Source: Chloranthus sessilifolius | Taxonomy: Eukaryota; Streptophyta; Magnoliopsida; Chloranthales; Chloranthaceae | Reading direction: 5' to 3' | Length of the DNA stretch: 64,000 nt | Assembly: GCA_021018995.1 (NCBI GenBank) | Contig: CM037584.1 | Location: forward strand, 174,796,317-174,860,316 | Part shown: piece after piece, positions 11,219-22,029 of the stretch | How the letters are laid out: every line of letters starts with the position of its first letter | Position numbering within the stretch: the stretch's first letter is position 1 | Translations under genes and position numbers: made by a program | Notes under the pieces: model-generated | Told to the model about the DNA's origin: nothing | Database searches by the model: none | The model's input: only the letters and a program-made list of their open reading frames with translations

Positions 11219-11943
11219 GATTCTTTTAATAAGTGGCTTGCTTTAGGACTAGTTCCCTTATTATTTAGGGGTCAGACACATATATGTGATATGTGACTGT
11301 TAATCCCGTCACTTTCTGCGCAACCATCGGAAAAGTGGTCATAAGTTTACCAGTATGAGTCAGAATTGTATGATTTTTGTCTTGTTGGAAAGCTACTTTG
11401 ATAAACTTTCAAACAAGACCAATTTCATGTCAATCGGACATTGTTTGACCCTTCAAAAGTGATCGCGTAATAAAAAAACGGGATTAATAGTGAAATCAAT
11501 TATGACCGTTAGATTAGAAAGTTTTAATGGTTGATTAGGAGTTTTATTTTTAAGTAGTATTCCTAGGGTTTCTTTTCTTTATAAATACACATTGTAATCT
11601 CTTATGAGAATTAGTATTGATGATGAATGATAATTATGAGTTTTGCTTTGTGCGAATTCTAGAGAAGTTGAGATGAGTTTTCGATCGAAGGAGTGATTTT
11701 TTCAAAACCTGAGGAGTGAGCAATCGTTTCTCGTACGACTTGGTGCGAAGCCGACGTACAGCCTTGGTGCGAAGCCTTGGAAACCTGTTGGTGCGAAGCC
11801 GACAAGCCTCTCTAGAGCGAATCCGGAGATCTCCTATCTTCTTCTTCTTTTTATTTTATTTTAATCAAAGGTTTAAGACCCTAAACCCCTTCCACGCGGG
11901 ATTCTGCTATTTTAGGGTTAGCTTGCGATACCGTCCCGCGTCA
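11056..11943 (+). repeat. 3' LTR of the 2.57 kb element
   Basis: 888 bp, about 50 bp longer than the 5' copy. The difference is a block at 11,740-11,836 with three copies of TTGGTGCGAAGCC at 24 bp intervals (11,740, 11,764, 11,788). It ends CCGCGTCA. Confidence 0.9.
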
Positions 11944-12219
11944 CAATTGCTAATAGAGGGCTGGATCAAATGCAGTAGCCATGCCATGACCTGTGTAGTG
12001 TCACACCTCCCAATCGTCATGCTTCTCATTTGAAGGATTTAGATCAGGGATAGACCCATCTACAATCCCGATCTTTCGCTTAACACAGAGGAGCAATTCA
12101 GCAAACCTAGACCACGCTAGGTAAGTAAATATAACTGTAGTAATTTGAAGGTTATGTGACCCTTCAAGCTCGCCACCTACATGACCCTTGTTCTCCTCCA
12201 TTTTGTTTTTCAATAACAA
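11944..12219 (-). pseudogene. Copia C gag N-terminus
   Basis: The minus strand opens MLLKNKMEENKGHVGGE, then LQITTVIFTYLAWSRFAELL and IGIVDGSIPDLNPSNEKHDD. This matches the copia gag start (LxxxNFxxWSRxxxL, then a GYLDGSIPxPxxxxxxxxxW pattern). Only about the first 90 residues remain before the inserted LTR element, and the rest of gag is missing on the other side, so an internal deletion is likely. Confidence 0.7.
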
Positions 12220-12931
12220 ATACTCAATTCACAATCAAATAGAAGGGTTTACAGCTTCTTCCCAGGTTACTTGACCTTTAAACCAACACTTTTGTGACAA
12301 CAATGAGCTCCCTTAATCAATGCATAAGAAATCTGTTTGTGGCTTGGAGTACTACCAACACACTTCCGGAAACCCAAACAAGAAATTTCATAGCTATACA
12401 ACCCACATACTATCATAAAATATATAAAAATGTAGAGAATAATAGAATTCAATAAAACAATGCACAAAAAATAGCAATTCGGCATAAACTGACTCAAGGG
12501 GACTGCAGGTGAACTTCCGGCGAGATTCTGAACCAGCCCGGTGATGTCCGACTATTTTTCGGCTACAGACAACACACAATCCCATAATCACATCAAATGA
12601 CAAATAATTCCAAGAGTTTTAGGTTTACATGCCTCCCAGAGGTTGAATTTAAGGAAAAATAGAGCCTAAGGGATAGGTACTGAGAGCACCCTGCATTTGC
12701 CGGCAAGACAGAGAGAAGTCTAGAGGAAGAAGACGGAGGAGTAGGCAGTTAGATGAGGGCCGTCCGGCAGTCTGATGAAATCATGCCAGTTCTGATCAAA
12801 ACCCACTGATCAGCTCTCCAATATGAGGTCAGAGGTTGACCTCTTTGATGTCAGCATGATCTCAACAATGATCTCAGCAAATCTGAGGGACATCAGCACC
12901 AAAAAGAAAAGGGTGATAGTGGTTTCCAGAT
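12220..12931 (-). other. Copia C leader between PBS and gag
   Basis: About 710 bases with no recognisable coding sequence. Copia leaders are normally much shorter, so the stretch may contain an old insertion, but no terminal repeats were seen. Confidence 0.4.
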
Positions 12932-12950
12932 GATTGCGTCACTGATACCA
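12932..12950 (-). other. Copia C primer-binding site
   Basis: On the minus strand TGGTATCAGTGACGCAATC, beginning with the initiator-Met type TGGTATCAG and lying just inside the 5' LTR. Confidence 0.65.
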
Positions 12951-12965
12951 ATTTATAGTTTATAA

Positions 12966-13184
12966 TGTGGATTTACGGTTAGGGTTGGGTAGAGAAGAGG
13001 AAAAATTAGGGTTAGGTCCTTAGTCCCTTTTCTATTATTAGTATTTATACTATGGTCTTACTATCTCACATATATCAAGGAACATAAAACAAGGAAATAA
13101 CGTTAGTTACGAAGCTACTACACACACACACACACCCAATATGCTTATAGATAGACACACTTAATATTACCACACATTCCAACA
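12966..13184 (-). repeat. Copia C 5' LTR
   Basis: Read on the minus strand it starts TGTTGGAATGTGTGG, a common copia LTR start, and ends near AAATCCA before the PBS, about 219 bp. It includes a short (CA)n run at about 13,121-13,136. The partner LTR lies outside the window, so the inner edge is approximate. Confidence 0.6.
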
Positions 13185-13350
13185 CTGTACGCTTCCCAAC
13201 AAGCCTCTGATATCGACTTACATCCTTTTGAGTTGTTCCCCATCTTTAGAATTGGTCTTATGATTCTGGTCCATATCTACAGGCTTACATCCACGTTGTC
13301 ATTTTTGAACTCTGAAGTAGAAATAAATTCTTTCTCACCCATATCCTAAA
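13185..13350 (-). pseudogene. Copia J RT fragment, host of copia C
   Basis: The minus strand reads KPVDMDQNHKTNSKDGEQL and continues toward the RYQRLVG position. This is the copia RT stretch between GCKPxxTPMDxN and RLVGKL. It abuts the outer end of the copia C LTR at 13,185, so copia C appears to have inserted into an older copia whose other half would lie left of the window. Confidence 0.6.
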
Positions 13351-13365
13351 CTCTCTTTCCCAATG

Positions 13366-13750
13366 CAATCTTTGAGGGTGTCTACATTCGAAACTGCTTG
13401 AAACCCGTTGACTACTTTGAATAAGACGTTATGGACCACAATCTTTCACCCAATGGATCTTGAGATCATGAACGTACTATCAGAGCATCTATTTTTTATT
13501 CCACGTGGTACAAATCTCCAAAAATACAGAGCAACTGCTTGCACACGAGACGAGATTCCACATGGCACACATCACTCAGACGGTATTTTTTGGGGATCTG
13601 TACCACATGGAATAAAAAATAGATTGTCTGATGTTATTTTCATTGTCTCAATATGCATCTTGTGGAAGATTGAAAAATGATCTAGATCGTCTGATTCGAA
13701 GCAATCAATGGGTTTCAAGAGGTATGAATGTAAGTGCCCTCAAAGATTGT
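13366..13750. mobile_element. Foldback MITE, about 385 bp
   Basis: Two arms form an imperfect inverted repeat over nearly the whole length. CAATCTTTGAGGG at 13,366 pairs with CCCTCAAAGATTG at 13,738. Inner pairs include TTGAAACCCGTTGA with TCAATGGGTTTCAA, and CTATTTTTTATTCCACGTGG with CCATGTGGAATAAAAAATAG. No ORF of note. Related copies lie at 30,250, 39,930, 62,563 and 63,297. Confidence 0.8.
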
Positions 13751-13834
13751 GTAGGTGCGAACAGAGGTACCCTAAAATTGAATATTTAGAAATTTAAATA
13801 TATTTATTAGTTTTTATATAAAAGCAAACCATTA

Positions 13835-14050
13835 CTATGGAAAAATAATAATATTAATTAACCTACATCGCTTGCGTCTTTGTTGGTTACCCTTTGTTTC
13901 TTGATCTATAGAACATTCCACAAGGCCATCCATGATGGGTGATATAGATAGTCCACTATGGCTCAACATCTTTATGGTTTGAAGATGTACACTCTTGTTG
14001 CGGCATGTAATCTGTGACACTTGGGAAACTAACTCTAAGAGACAAAATCA
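13835..14050 (-). other. Unrecognised open stretch, possible gene fragment
   Basis: A minus-strand frame reads SQITCRNKSVHLQTIKMLSH, a Ser/Ile-rich piece, and VECSIDQETKGNQQRRKR with a basic end. The composition looks more protein-like than the neighbours, but I do not recognise the family and no splice structure can be proved. It may be a captured exon or chance. Confidence 0.2.
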
Positions 14051-15189
14051 CGAAAATTTCAATTTTCTTATGTTCTATTTTGAAAAGGTACACTTGTTTC
14101 CCTTATGCATTTGGAGAAGACATTTGAAGGATGGTTTGGCCAAAGATTTTTAAGGCACCATGAAGAGGAAGGGACAAGGAAAAAAGGAGGCGCAATTTAG
14201 AGGGAAAATGGCAGAGGAAGTTTACAGATGCTTCCCATAGGATTTGGGACACTCCTCTATACTTCTTGGATTTTCCATCTTGTTTTTCCCCATTTCCAAG
14301 ATCTTCATGATGAGTGTGATCAATATGAGGTTTTCATGTATTTCAAGCCCCTTGAGAGGTGCACCAAGCCGATCTGAAGCACTAGAACAATAACACTTTT
14401 TGGTACTTTGAATTATATTAGGTCACGGTTTGTGTCATGATGAATGAGTTCGATAAGAGGTTTTCACTTATTTCGAGGCTCATGAGAGGTGCGTCATGCC
14501 TATATGAGAGCACTGAGATACTTTCACACCTTTTTGGACTTTAGATTACATTAAGCACATTTTCCACATCTAGATTTTAATAAAATGTAAAATATGAAAA
14601 TTCCCGAGTTTTGGGGGTCTTGGAGGGGCATGTCGAGCTAGTTAGAAGGCTTCGGAGAATTCATCCATTTTTCTAGGCCCTTGGATTATAGTGTACTAAG
14701 TATATGATTGAGACGAAAAGGATGAGGATTGGGATTCACAACTTTTGGGGGTTTGAGGGACTTATAGAAAGCCACCAACAACTCTCGAGCATTCCCATTT
14801 CTTTTGGCGGATGGAAATCGGTGGGAGCCCATCGACCATACCCTAAAATTGTATAAGAGCAAAAATCAACGCTTTCGCAAACAATAAAGGCTTTGAAAAG
14901 CATATTTCACATCATATAGATCTCTCCTTCAAAAGCCTTGAGGTAATGGACCTGCACATTTCTATGGTCTTAACATAAATGCCTGAACAGTGAGAATTAT
15001 GGACTGAGAATATTCAAAAAGGAGATCCGTGCTCATATTTCTTTGGTCGTGCAAACTAGTTCATGACTCTCATTGAGGAGATAGTGTTGCCATATTCCTT
15101 GCACTTTTTGCTCCTGCTTATTTGAGAAGCGCACATGTTAACGTTTGCATGAAGTTTTGACGTTCTTGGTTAGGAAGTTCATATGGTGG
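14051..15189. other. Intergenic sequence without recognised features
   Basis: No convincing gene. A loosely repeated phrase about 110 bp apart (GAGGTTTTCATGTATTTC... at 14,321 and GAGGTTTTCACTTATTTC... at 14,457, each followed by a GAGAGGTGC motif) suggests an old tandem duplication. Confidence 0.4.
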
Positions 15190-15337
15190 TTTTAGTATTA
15201 GGAAAGTGGTATTAGGGTTAGGTTAATGTTTTTAGGTTTAGGGTCATAGAAGAGTAGAAGGGGGAGAGACAGAGAATTAAGGAGAAGGCTTAGTGAGTCA
15301 AGTGATCCTCATTGGCATTTATAATAAATTGATAATA

Positions 15338-15893
15338 TTACTACACATCACGGACACTACCAGGAGACCACTGGCTGTTTTGTACCTTTCCTTGCAACCA
15401 AGTTACCTCTGAGAAATACAGAGACTGTGTATTTCTCGGAGTAGCTAGACGACGATCAGTATCCAGAAGTAGAACGCAGTAGCTAGAAGTAGAACAACGA
15501 TCAGCGACAGATCGAACCCAGACAGCATCAGTATATCCAGAAATACTCAGGTGACCATGTGATCGATATCACGACCCACAACCTAAGCTAGCCTAGAGGT
15601 ATAAAAAAATACCATGGTTCGCTACAAGATGAGGAGTGCGAGGTGCATGCATAAACTGGCTCTAAGAAAACAACAAAAGTAATATCTGGTCTAATGAGAA
15701 GGAAGGTAAATTAAGTGCCCACCGAATGTTGATACTCATAAAGGATCAAGAAGCAGATCCTTTTCACTCCGGTGAAGAGATAGTTTTTGGTCCATCGGAG
15801 ATGTAGCTTGCTTATAGTTAAACATTCCTGTATCACTAAAGAGATCAATTATGCACTTTTGTTGAGATGGAAAGACCTATTTTAAAGAGTGAG
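15338..15893 (-). pseudogene. Copia D end of RT and RNase H
   Basis: Minus-strand blocks: TGMFNYKQATSPMDQKLSL, RPDITFVVFLEPV, DADWVRSVADRCSTSGYCV-like (frameshifted) and RGNLVARKGTKQPVVSW. These match the copia TPMD linker, RPDITF, the RNase H DADWAGS...STSGYC block and W-x-KKQ. Several stops and frameshifts occur. Confidence 0.7.
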
Positions 15894-16926
15894 CGATGCG
15901 GGACAATGACCCTAAAATATGTGAGTGATCATGAGATGTGAAATTGCAGAAATTAAGCGAAGTAATTGAACAATTGAAATCCCAAATTAAAACGATACCT
16001 TAGCATTTTGTGGAATTTCGCTTAATTGACCATACTCGGTCCACTTAGGGTTCAATCCAGTACATGAGAACTGTAGAAATGTGGAAGGTGCGATCCTAGA
16101 GATAAAACTCTAGCATCCTCTAGGTTTAGGCGTTCACTCATAGATCGACGTGGATTCTCGTAGCTCCTAGCTAGGGCTTTCAGATTGTTCGATTAATCGG
16201 TTGCAAATAGAGTAAACTCGAGCTTAACAACGATCATGGATTGGTGGGTATAGATTGGAGGGCATCAAGGCTACTCACGAGTTAGGGTTTAGAGATTTGA
16301 AGCAACAAGAAGAAATAATAGATGATAAAATAACAAACAAAATAGAAGAATAGGTAAGAAGAAGATCCAAGATAGAACATGGGCATCACACCCTTGGCCT
16401 CACCCAAACCTACATGGGGAAGAAGAGTCACTCTCCATTAAGCTCCTCTCAAGCTCTCAATGCATAGCATTTTCATTAAAATTAACCAATGCCAAATTAG
16501 GCTTACATAAGGACATTATATACTAGGTGCAAAAAGAAACTAACCCTAAAATAGCAAAATACTAAATTGTTCCCAAATAGAACATTACATTAGACTCAAA
16601 AGGTAAGAGAAGAATAAAGAAAAGGACAATTTTCATCATTAGACTCGCTCAAGCGAGAATCTTAAAGGCTTGACGAAATCTCGACTGGATGGGTCGCTCG
16701 AGCGATGCTTGCCTGAAAGTTTTGACCTCTGGATCGTCTTCAACCACGCTCGAGCGATAGGTAGGGTCGCTCTAGCGACTCTGGGCAGTTAGGCGTCCTC
16801 TTGTCGCTCCTCTAGGCTCCCGTCTCGGATGATGTCGATGCTACGTGGTTCCTTCTTCGCTTCTTCTTGCGTCGATACACGCAGTGCGGCCCAAAACCTA
16901 TATCCACGATGTTGGCGTCCCCTCCA
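15894..16926 (-). repeat. Gypsy B 3' LTR
   Basis: On the minus strand it starts TGGAGGGGACGCCAAC and ends GTCCCGCATCG (family end TCA). Contains CTCGAG-type palindromes at about 16,640-16,780. Confidence 0.85.
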
Positions 16927-18430
16927 ATTACCCCGGACTAAAAGGGCTTTATCACCGATGAAGTGTGGTCGTGATGTCAATCGAGCCTATCGGGATCTGG
17001 GTGGTGGACTTTGTCTTCATTTACCCACGTGTTCTCAGATTCCAGCTCACCCACCCACTTCACTAAATATTTCTGCAATCATCCGCCATGGGTGGAAACC
17101 ATAAGATCTTCTTGATTACCTCTCCTCTCGGCTTACTTGGAGGAGGAAGTGGTATAGGTTGTGGGATTGGGTTGGGATCAGGAATAGAAAACATTTGAAA
17201 AGGATTGCAAGGAGGTGAGGTTGAGCTTGGATAAGGAACTGGGTCCTCCACATTGAACATTGAACTAACCCCCGTATCTTGAGGAAGCTCAAAAATATAA
17301 GCATTATGGTCACTCCTTACCGCAATCCTAAAAGGTCTGACACTACGAGCTTGGAGCATCTTCGCGATTCCCGATGGGAATCGTTCTGACCTAACCCGAA
17401 CCATCACATGATCACCTACTTGAAATTCTTTGAAGCGCCTATGAGGATCCGTCGATAATTTGTAATTATCGTTGCTCAAATTAGTTTTACGTCTAATTTC
17501 GACACACAAGTTATGAATGCGATATGCAAATGCATCATTAGACTTAGATATGCGGTGAGATGCTAACATAGGGATCAAATCTAGGGGTGTTCTTGACTTG
17601 TGACCATGCATCACCTCAAATGAACTCATGCCTATGGACCTATTGATGAAATTGTTATATGCAAACTCGGCCATGGGTAAAATGAAATTCTAAGTCTTAA
17701 TGTGATCACTGACAAGACATCGTAGGAGATTACCCAAGCTTCTATTGGTCACCTCGGCTTGGCCATCAGTTTAAGGGTGATAAGCCGATGAAAACCGGAG
17801 CATTGTACCCATCATGTGCCATGAGGTTTTTCAAAAATAACTTACGAATTTGACATCCCTATCAGAGACAATGGTTTTGGGTAACCCGTTAAGGTGCACC
17901 ACCTCTCTGAAAAATAATTTTGCAACATGGGTCGCGTCGGAGGTTTTAGAGTACGGTATGAAGTGGGCCATCTTTAAGAAGCAGTTTACCACCACGAAGA
18001 TGGAGTCGTGTTTTCTCATAGTATTGGGGAGCCCAAGATCGAAATCCATCGAGATGTCTTGCCATGGTGTGTGTGGCACCGGCGAAGGTGTATACATGCC
18101 CTGTTTTGTTTGTTTTGCTTGGACGCCTGGCATGTACGACATTGCCTCACAACTCGGACAAGATCTCTATTGATGCTAGACCAAAAGATCCTATCAATGG
18201 TCTTGTTGCGCCCGAACCGGCAATCCCTCCGGCATGTAGCTCAAATAAGGAAGTCGTGCAATGAAGTGCGAGGGATGTGTAGGCAATTCCCTTGAATAAA
18301 TATCCACTATGTAGGGTATAATTGGGGCTAGTGCTCGCCGAGTCATTAAGGAGAGTGGTGTAGTCTTTCCAAAATTCTGGGCACGCAGGATACTCTTCTT
18401 TCAACCGCTCAAATCCGACGACCTCGGTGC
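16927..18430 (-). pseudogene. Gypsy B integrase and chromodomain
   Basis: From the right on the minus strand: ELHAGGIAG zinc-finger start (about 18,230), the CPGVQAKQ region, core [20 protein letters not shown] with the first catalytic aspartate kept, [15 protein letters not shown] with the second aspartate, AEFAYNNFINRSIGMSSFEV (17,674 onward), GPFRIAVRSDHNAYIFELPQ and SSMFNVEDPV. After a frameshift a chromodomain is readable at about 16,960-17,066 (LQKYLVKWVGELESENTWV). Other frameshifts separate the blocks. Confidence 0.85.
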
Positions 18431-19850
18431 TCATGGAGTGCAAAGTTGTCACCCGAAGACTAAGTGCATCTGCGACTTTGTTCTCAACACCGACTTGTGC
18501 TTCAACACGAATGTGAACCCTTGGAGGTACTTGATCTATGTCGCGTGCCTCGGGTTTAACTTCTTTTGGGAAGCAAGGAAGCGCAAAGCTTCGTGGTCGA
18601 AAAATAAGACAAATCTTGCGGTCGGAGGTAGTGTTTCCAATGCCGCAGGGATCGGACTACCTCGTAGAACTCCTTGTCATAGGTGGAGTATTTTTGCTTC
18701 GCCTTATTGGACTTCTCGCTAAAGTAGGCCACCGGGTGACCTTTTTGACTAAGCACTCCTCCTATACCCACACCCGATGCTTCACATGCAACTTTGAAAA
18801 TTTTAGAGATATCCGGTAGGCGCATGACGGGTGCACTTATCATTTTCTCTTTGATATCGGCAAAGGTCCTCCTTGCGGCTTTGCTCCATTTAAACTCCCA
18901 TTTTTTCATGCAATTGGTGATGAGAGTCATAATGGTGCTAAAGCTTCGAATTAAGCGACGATAAAATGTAGCCAATCTGTGGAAGCTATGGACATTTTGA
19001 CATAAAATGTAGCCAATCTGTGGAAGCTATGGACATCATGAATATTCTTAGGTTCTGGCCATTCCATAATAGCCTTTACCTTTTTCTGGTCCGCAACCAT
19101 CCCGTCGGCCGAGACAATGAACCCCAAGAAGACAACAGATCGTTGCATGAACGTGCACTTCTTGAAATTCGCATATAACTTTCCTCCCCTCAAAGTCGCA
19201 AACTATCCTAAGGTGGGTCAAGTGCTACTCCTTGTCATGGCTATAGATCAAGATGTCGTCAAAATATACCTCAAGGAACTTGCCTAGAAATGGCCGCAAT
19301 GCTTGAGTTATGAGCCTCATGAAGGTGCTCGGGGAATTAGAAAGCCCAAAAGGCATGACCATCCACTCATAAAGACCATCTTTGTTCTTGAAGAGGGTTT
19401 TCACTCATCACCAGGGCGGATTCGGACTTGATGGTAGCCACTCTTAAGGTATATCTTGGAGAAGATAGTGACGCCAATCATCATATCCAACATATCGTCA
19501 AACCTCGGTATAGGAAACTGATACTTGACCGTAATCTTGTTGATGGCTCAACTATCCACACATTTGTCAAGTACCATCTTTTTTGGGTGTGAGTAGTTCG
19601 GGTACGACATAAGGGCTCAAGCTTTCTTGGATGAACCCCTTCCGAAGGAGCTCATCAACTTGCTCTTCAACTCGGCATGTTCAACCAGATTCATCCTATA
19701 ATGAGGTAGGTTTGGTAGAGTGGATATGAGAACTAAATCTATTGCGTGTTGAATATCATGCATTGGAGGGAGTTCATCGCGTAAGTCTTCTGGGAAGGCA
19801 TCCGCAAATTCTTTCAAAATCGGCTCAACCTCCTCAAGGTGTTTGCCCAT
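18431..19850 (-). pseudogene. Gypsy B reverse transcriptase and RNase H
   Basis: RT starts near 19,850 with [18 protein letters not shown] and [60 protein letters not shown] and [20 protein letters not shown] follow. RNase H is recognised by [20 protein letters not shown]. The YFDD region (about 19,240-19,265) is frameshifted. A 35 bp phrase is tandemly duplicated at 18,961-19,038, destroying the frame locally. Confidence 0.82.
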
Positions 19851-20530
19851 AGACTCGAGAGCACGATTGACGGTGATGCAACGTACACCACGTTCTCATC
19901 CAAAGAAGCTTTCTCAGACTCCAAAGGGCTCCCAATATTGATGGTCTTAGATTGACCGCCCTTCTTCTCAACTCTCTTGTCCGATCGTGCTTTGGGAGGC
20001 AAGGGGTTTAATTTGATCTTCTTGCCTTCATGCATGAATGTGCACACATTAGGCTGCCCAAGGAGGATTACGTTCATGTCATAGAGCCAAGGCCTACCCA
20101 AGATGATGTGACCCACATCCATCGGTACCATATTGCACCACAAGGTGTCAGAATACGAGGCTAATTGTATCGGCACACGACATCTTTGGGACAGGGGAGT
20201 AGAAGAGGAGTCGACCCATGCGGCTTTGTACGGTCTCGGGTGCGCTTCAGGTGTAAGTCCTAAGCAGGTGATGGTGTGTGTCGACACCGCATTGGTGCAA
20301 CTCGTGCTATCCATGATAACCTTACAACTTTTCTCACTACACTTGGCATAAGTGTAGAAAATGCTATCTCTACACCAATCATCTTTCTCATTTCGTTGAG
20401 GTTGTGCAAGGGCGCAGCTCACAACTAAAGCACGACCACTGTCACCACCTTCCTCATCACTAGGTGTGACGTCCAGCTCATATACTTCTTCTTCAACATC
20501 TCCGTCTTCATCAATCTCTCCCTCTACCAA
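19851..20530 (-). pseudogene. Gypsy B protease and linker
   Basis: A 238-residue minus-strand frame includes an acidic linker (EGEIDEDGDVEEEVYELDV), CALAQPQRNEKDDWCRDSIF, the protease KVIMDSTSCTNAVSTHTITC and AGHIILGRPW-like GHIILGRPWLYDMNV. The catalytic triad reads DST rather than DSG, a loss shared in position with gypsy A (DSR). Confidence 0.8.
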
Positions 20531-21904
20531 GAGATTTCGTTAGGAGTCTCTCGTAGGGCATTGGGCGGCGTAGTGACCAAGCCCATGACATTTGTACCAC
20601 TTGGTTTGAGAATCACCCTTTGAGGATTCCCCAACCACACATTTCCCTTTGTCAAACCTCACATTCATAGGAGTGGGTTGTGTAGGCTTGGGAGGTGGGT
20701 TCCCGACACTAGGCTTCATCTCTCTGGCTCTATGGCTACCGGTATGTGGTTCAAATCGTCTCACCTCCATCATTTTCAAGTACCGCTCAAGGCCTTGCAC
20801 AACGACATAACTCTCTTTAAGAGTGTGAAAGGGGTGAGAGATTAACTCCTTTTGCAATTCTACGCACAATTCGATGTGGAATCTAGAGAGAGTGACTTGA
20901 GGATCCTCTGAGACATTGGTCCTCATCATGAACTCCTCAAACATGCCAATGTACTCGGTTACGGGCATACTATTTTGGCGTAAATTTTGTCATTGGTCAA
21001 ATAAGTGATGGTAGTATGACAAAGGAATGTCCTTCTTTGTAAGTCGCTCATTCATATCCTCCTAATAGGTAATGAGAGCACAACCCGCATTCGCTTTCAT
21101 GCGCTCGACATTGGTCCAAAAGAGTCTAGCTTGGCCGATGAGCTTCATCTTGGCGAGTTTAACACATTGCTCAAAGCTCTCTTGGATGAACCCGTTCCGA
21201 AGGAGCTCATCGACTTGCCGCTTCAACTTGTCATGTTCAACCGAATTCATCCTATAATGAGGTAGGTTTGGTAGAGTGGATCCGGGAACTAAATCTATTG
21301 CGTGCTGAATATCATGCATTGGAGGGAGTTCATTGGGTAAGTCTTCTGGGAAGACATCCACAAATTCTTTCAAAATCGGCTTAACCTCCTTGATGTCCTC
21401 CCAATGGGTAATGAGCTTACGACCCGCATTCGCTCTCATGCCCTCGACATTGGTCTAAAAGAGTCTAGCTTCACCGATGAGCTTCATCTTGGCGTGTTTA
21501 ACACATCGCTCATGGTATACCACTCAAAATGGTGATCCATATCGGAGACCCAATCGAGGAAGACTTTAGGGTTCATTCTTTCATCGAAAGTCGGAAACTC
21601 AAATAACAGTTTTTAGAAGTTCCTCATCCGGATCGTAGTTATCTCCGCGATGAACTATTTCCCTACGATTCTGATCCTCATGTTGACCATCACTCCCAAA
21701 GCGCAGACCATCTTGCTCACGACGTCGGTCATGGTGCTCATCTACTTCTTCCAACCGATCTAATCGGTTGTGTAGTCTACCATTAGAGGCACCCATGGTT
21801 GTTTGGGCTTGCTCCATGACATTCATTCTCTCATTCATCGTGACCAATGTGACTTGGATGCTCCTAAGAGCATCAACAACCTCACTCGTGTCCATGGTGA
21901 TCAC
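20531..21904 (-). pseudogene. Gypsy B gag, rearranged
   Basis: Start MITMDTSEVVDALRSIQVTL at 21,904, an N-terminal coiled and basic part, then the retrotransposon gag domain (MPVTEYIGMFEEFMMRTNVS from 20,968) and a zinc knuckle WYKCHGLGHYAAQCPTR at about 20,555-20,605, again with tryptophan in place of the first cysteine. At 21,174-21,393 a piece of the RT N-terminus (FPEDLPNELPPMHDIQHAID) interrupts gag, and the ARLFWTN block of gag occurs on both sides of it. Confidence 0.8.
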
Positions 21905-22014
21905 GACTCACTAACACGGGTTCTAAAATAAACAAGCAACTATGAACCCCACAACAATTAAAGAAATCAAGTAAGCAAGATGCACAATACAAATGCACTA
22001 ATCTAGCACATAAA

Positions 22015-22025
22015 CTTTGATACCA
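22015..22025 (-). other. Gypsy B primer-binding site
   Basis: TGGTATCAAAG on the minus strand, four bases inside the 5' LTR, same variant as gypsy A. Confidence 0.75.
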
Positions 22026-22029
22026 AAAC

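Larger units (their letters stand above)
9373..11943 (+). mobile_element. 2.57 kb non-autonomous LTR retrotransposon with one ORF
   Basis: Two long direct repeats (9,373-10,209 and 11,056-11,943), both TG...CA, bound an 846 bp internal region. The element is flanked by the perfect 5 bp duplication CAATT (9,368-9,372 and 11,944-11,948). A perfect initiator-Met PBS follows the 5' LTR. The interior has one open ORF and no protease, RT, RNase H or integrase, so movement must depend on another element. It is inserted in copia C gag. Confidence 0.92.
1..13184 (-). mobile_element. Copia C: Ty1/copia retrotransposon, minus strand, split by three younger insertions
   Basis: The parts appear in copia order when read on the minus strand: 5' LTR (12,966-13,184), primer-binding site, gag start (12,219-11,944), protease/integrase/RT (9,372-7,754), end of RT and RNase H (about 1,250-945), and RNase H tail (133-1). 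The 3' LTR would lie left of the window. The gaps are filled by a hAT-like MITE, gypsy A and a non-autonomous LTR element. Two of these have target duplications, and the RNase H frame rejoins when the MITE is left out. Most of gag is missing. The element carries many stops and is inactive. Confidence 0.85.

Noticed and set aside
17850..18295. Plus-strand frames of about 100 residues
   Set aside because: Shadows of the gypsy B integrase on the minus strand.
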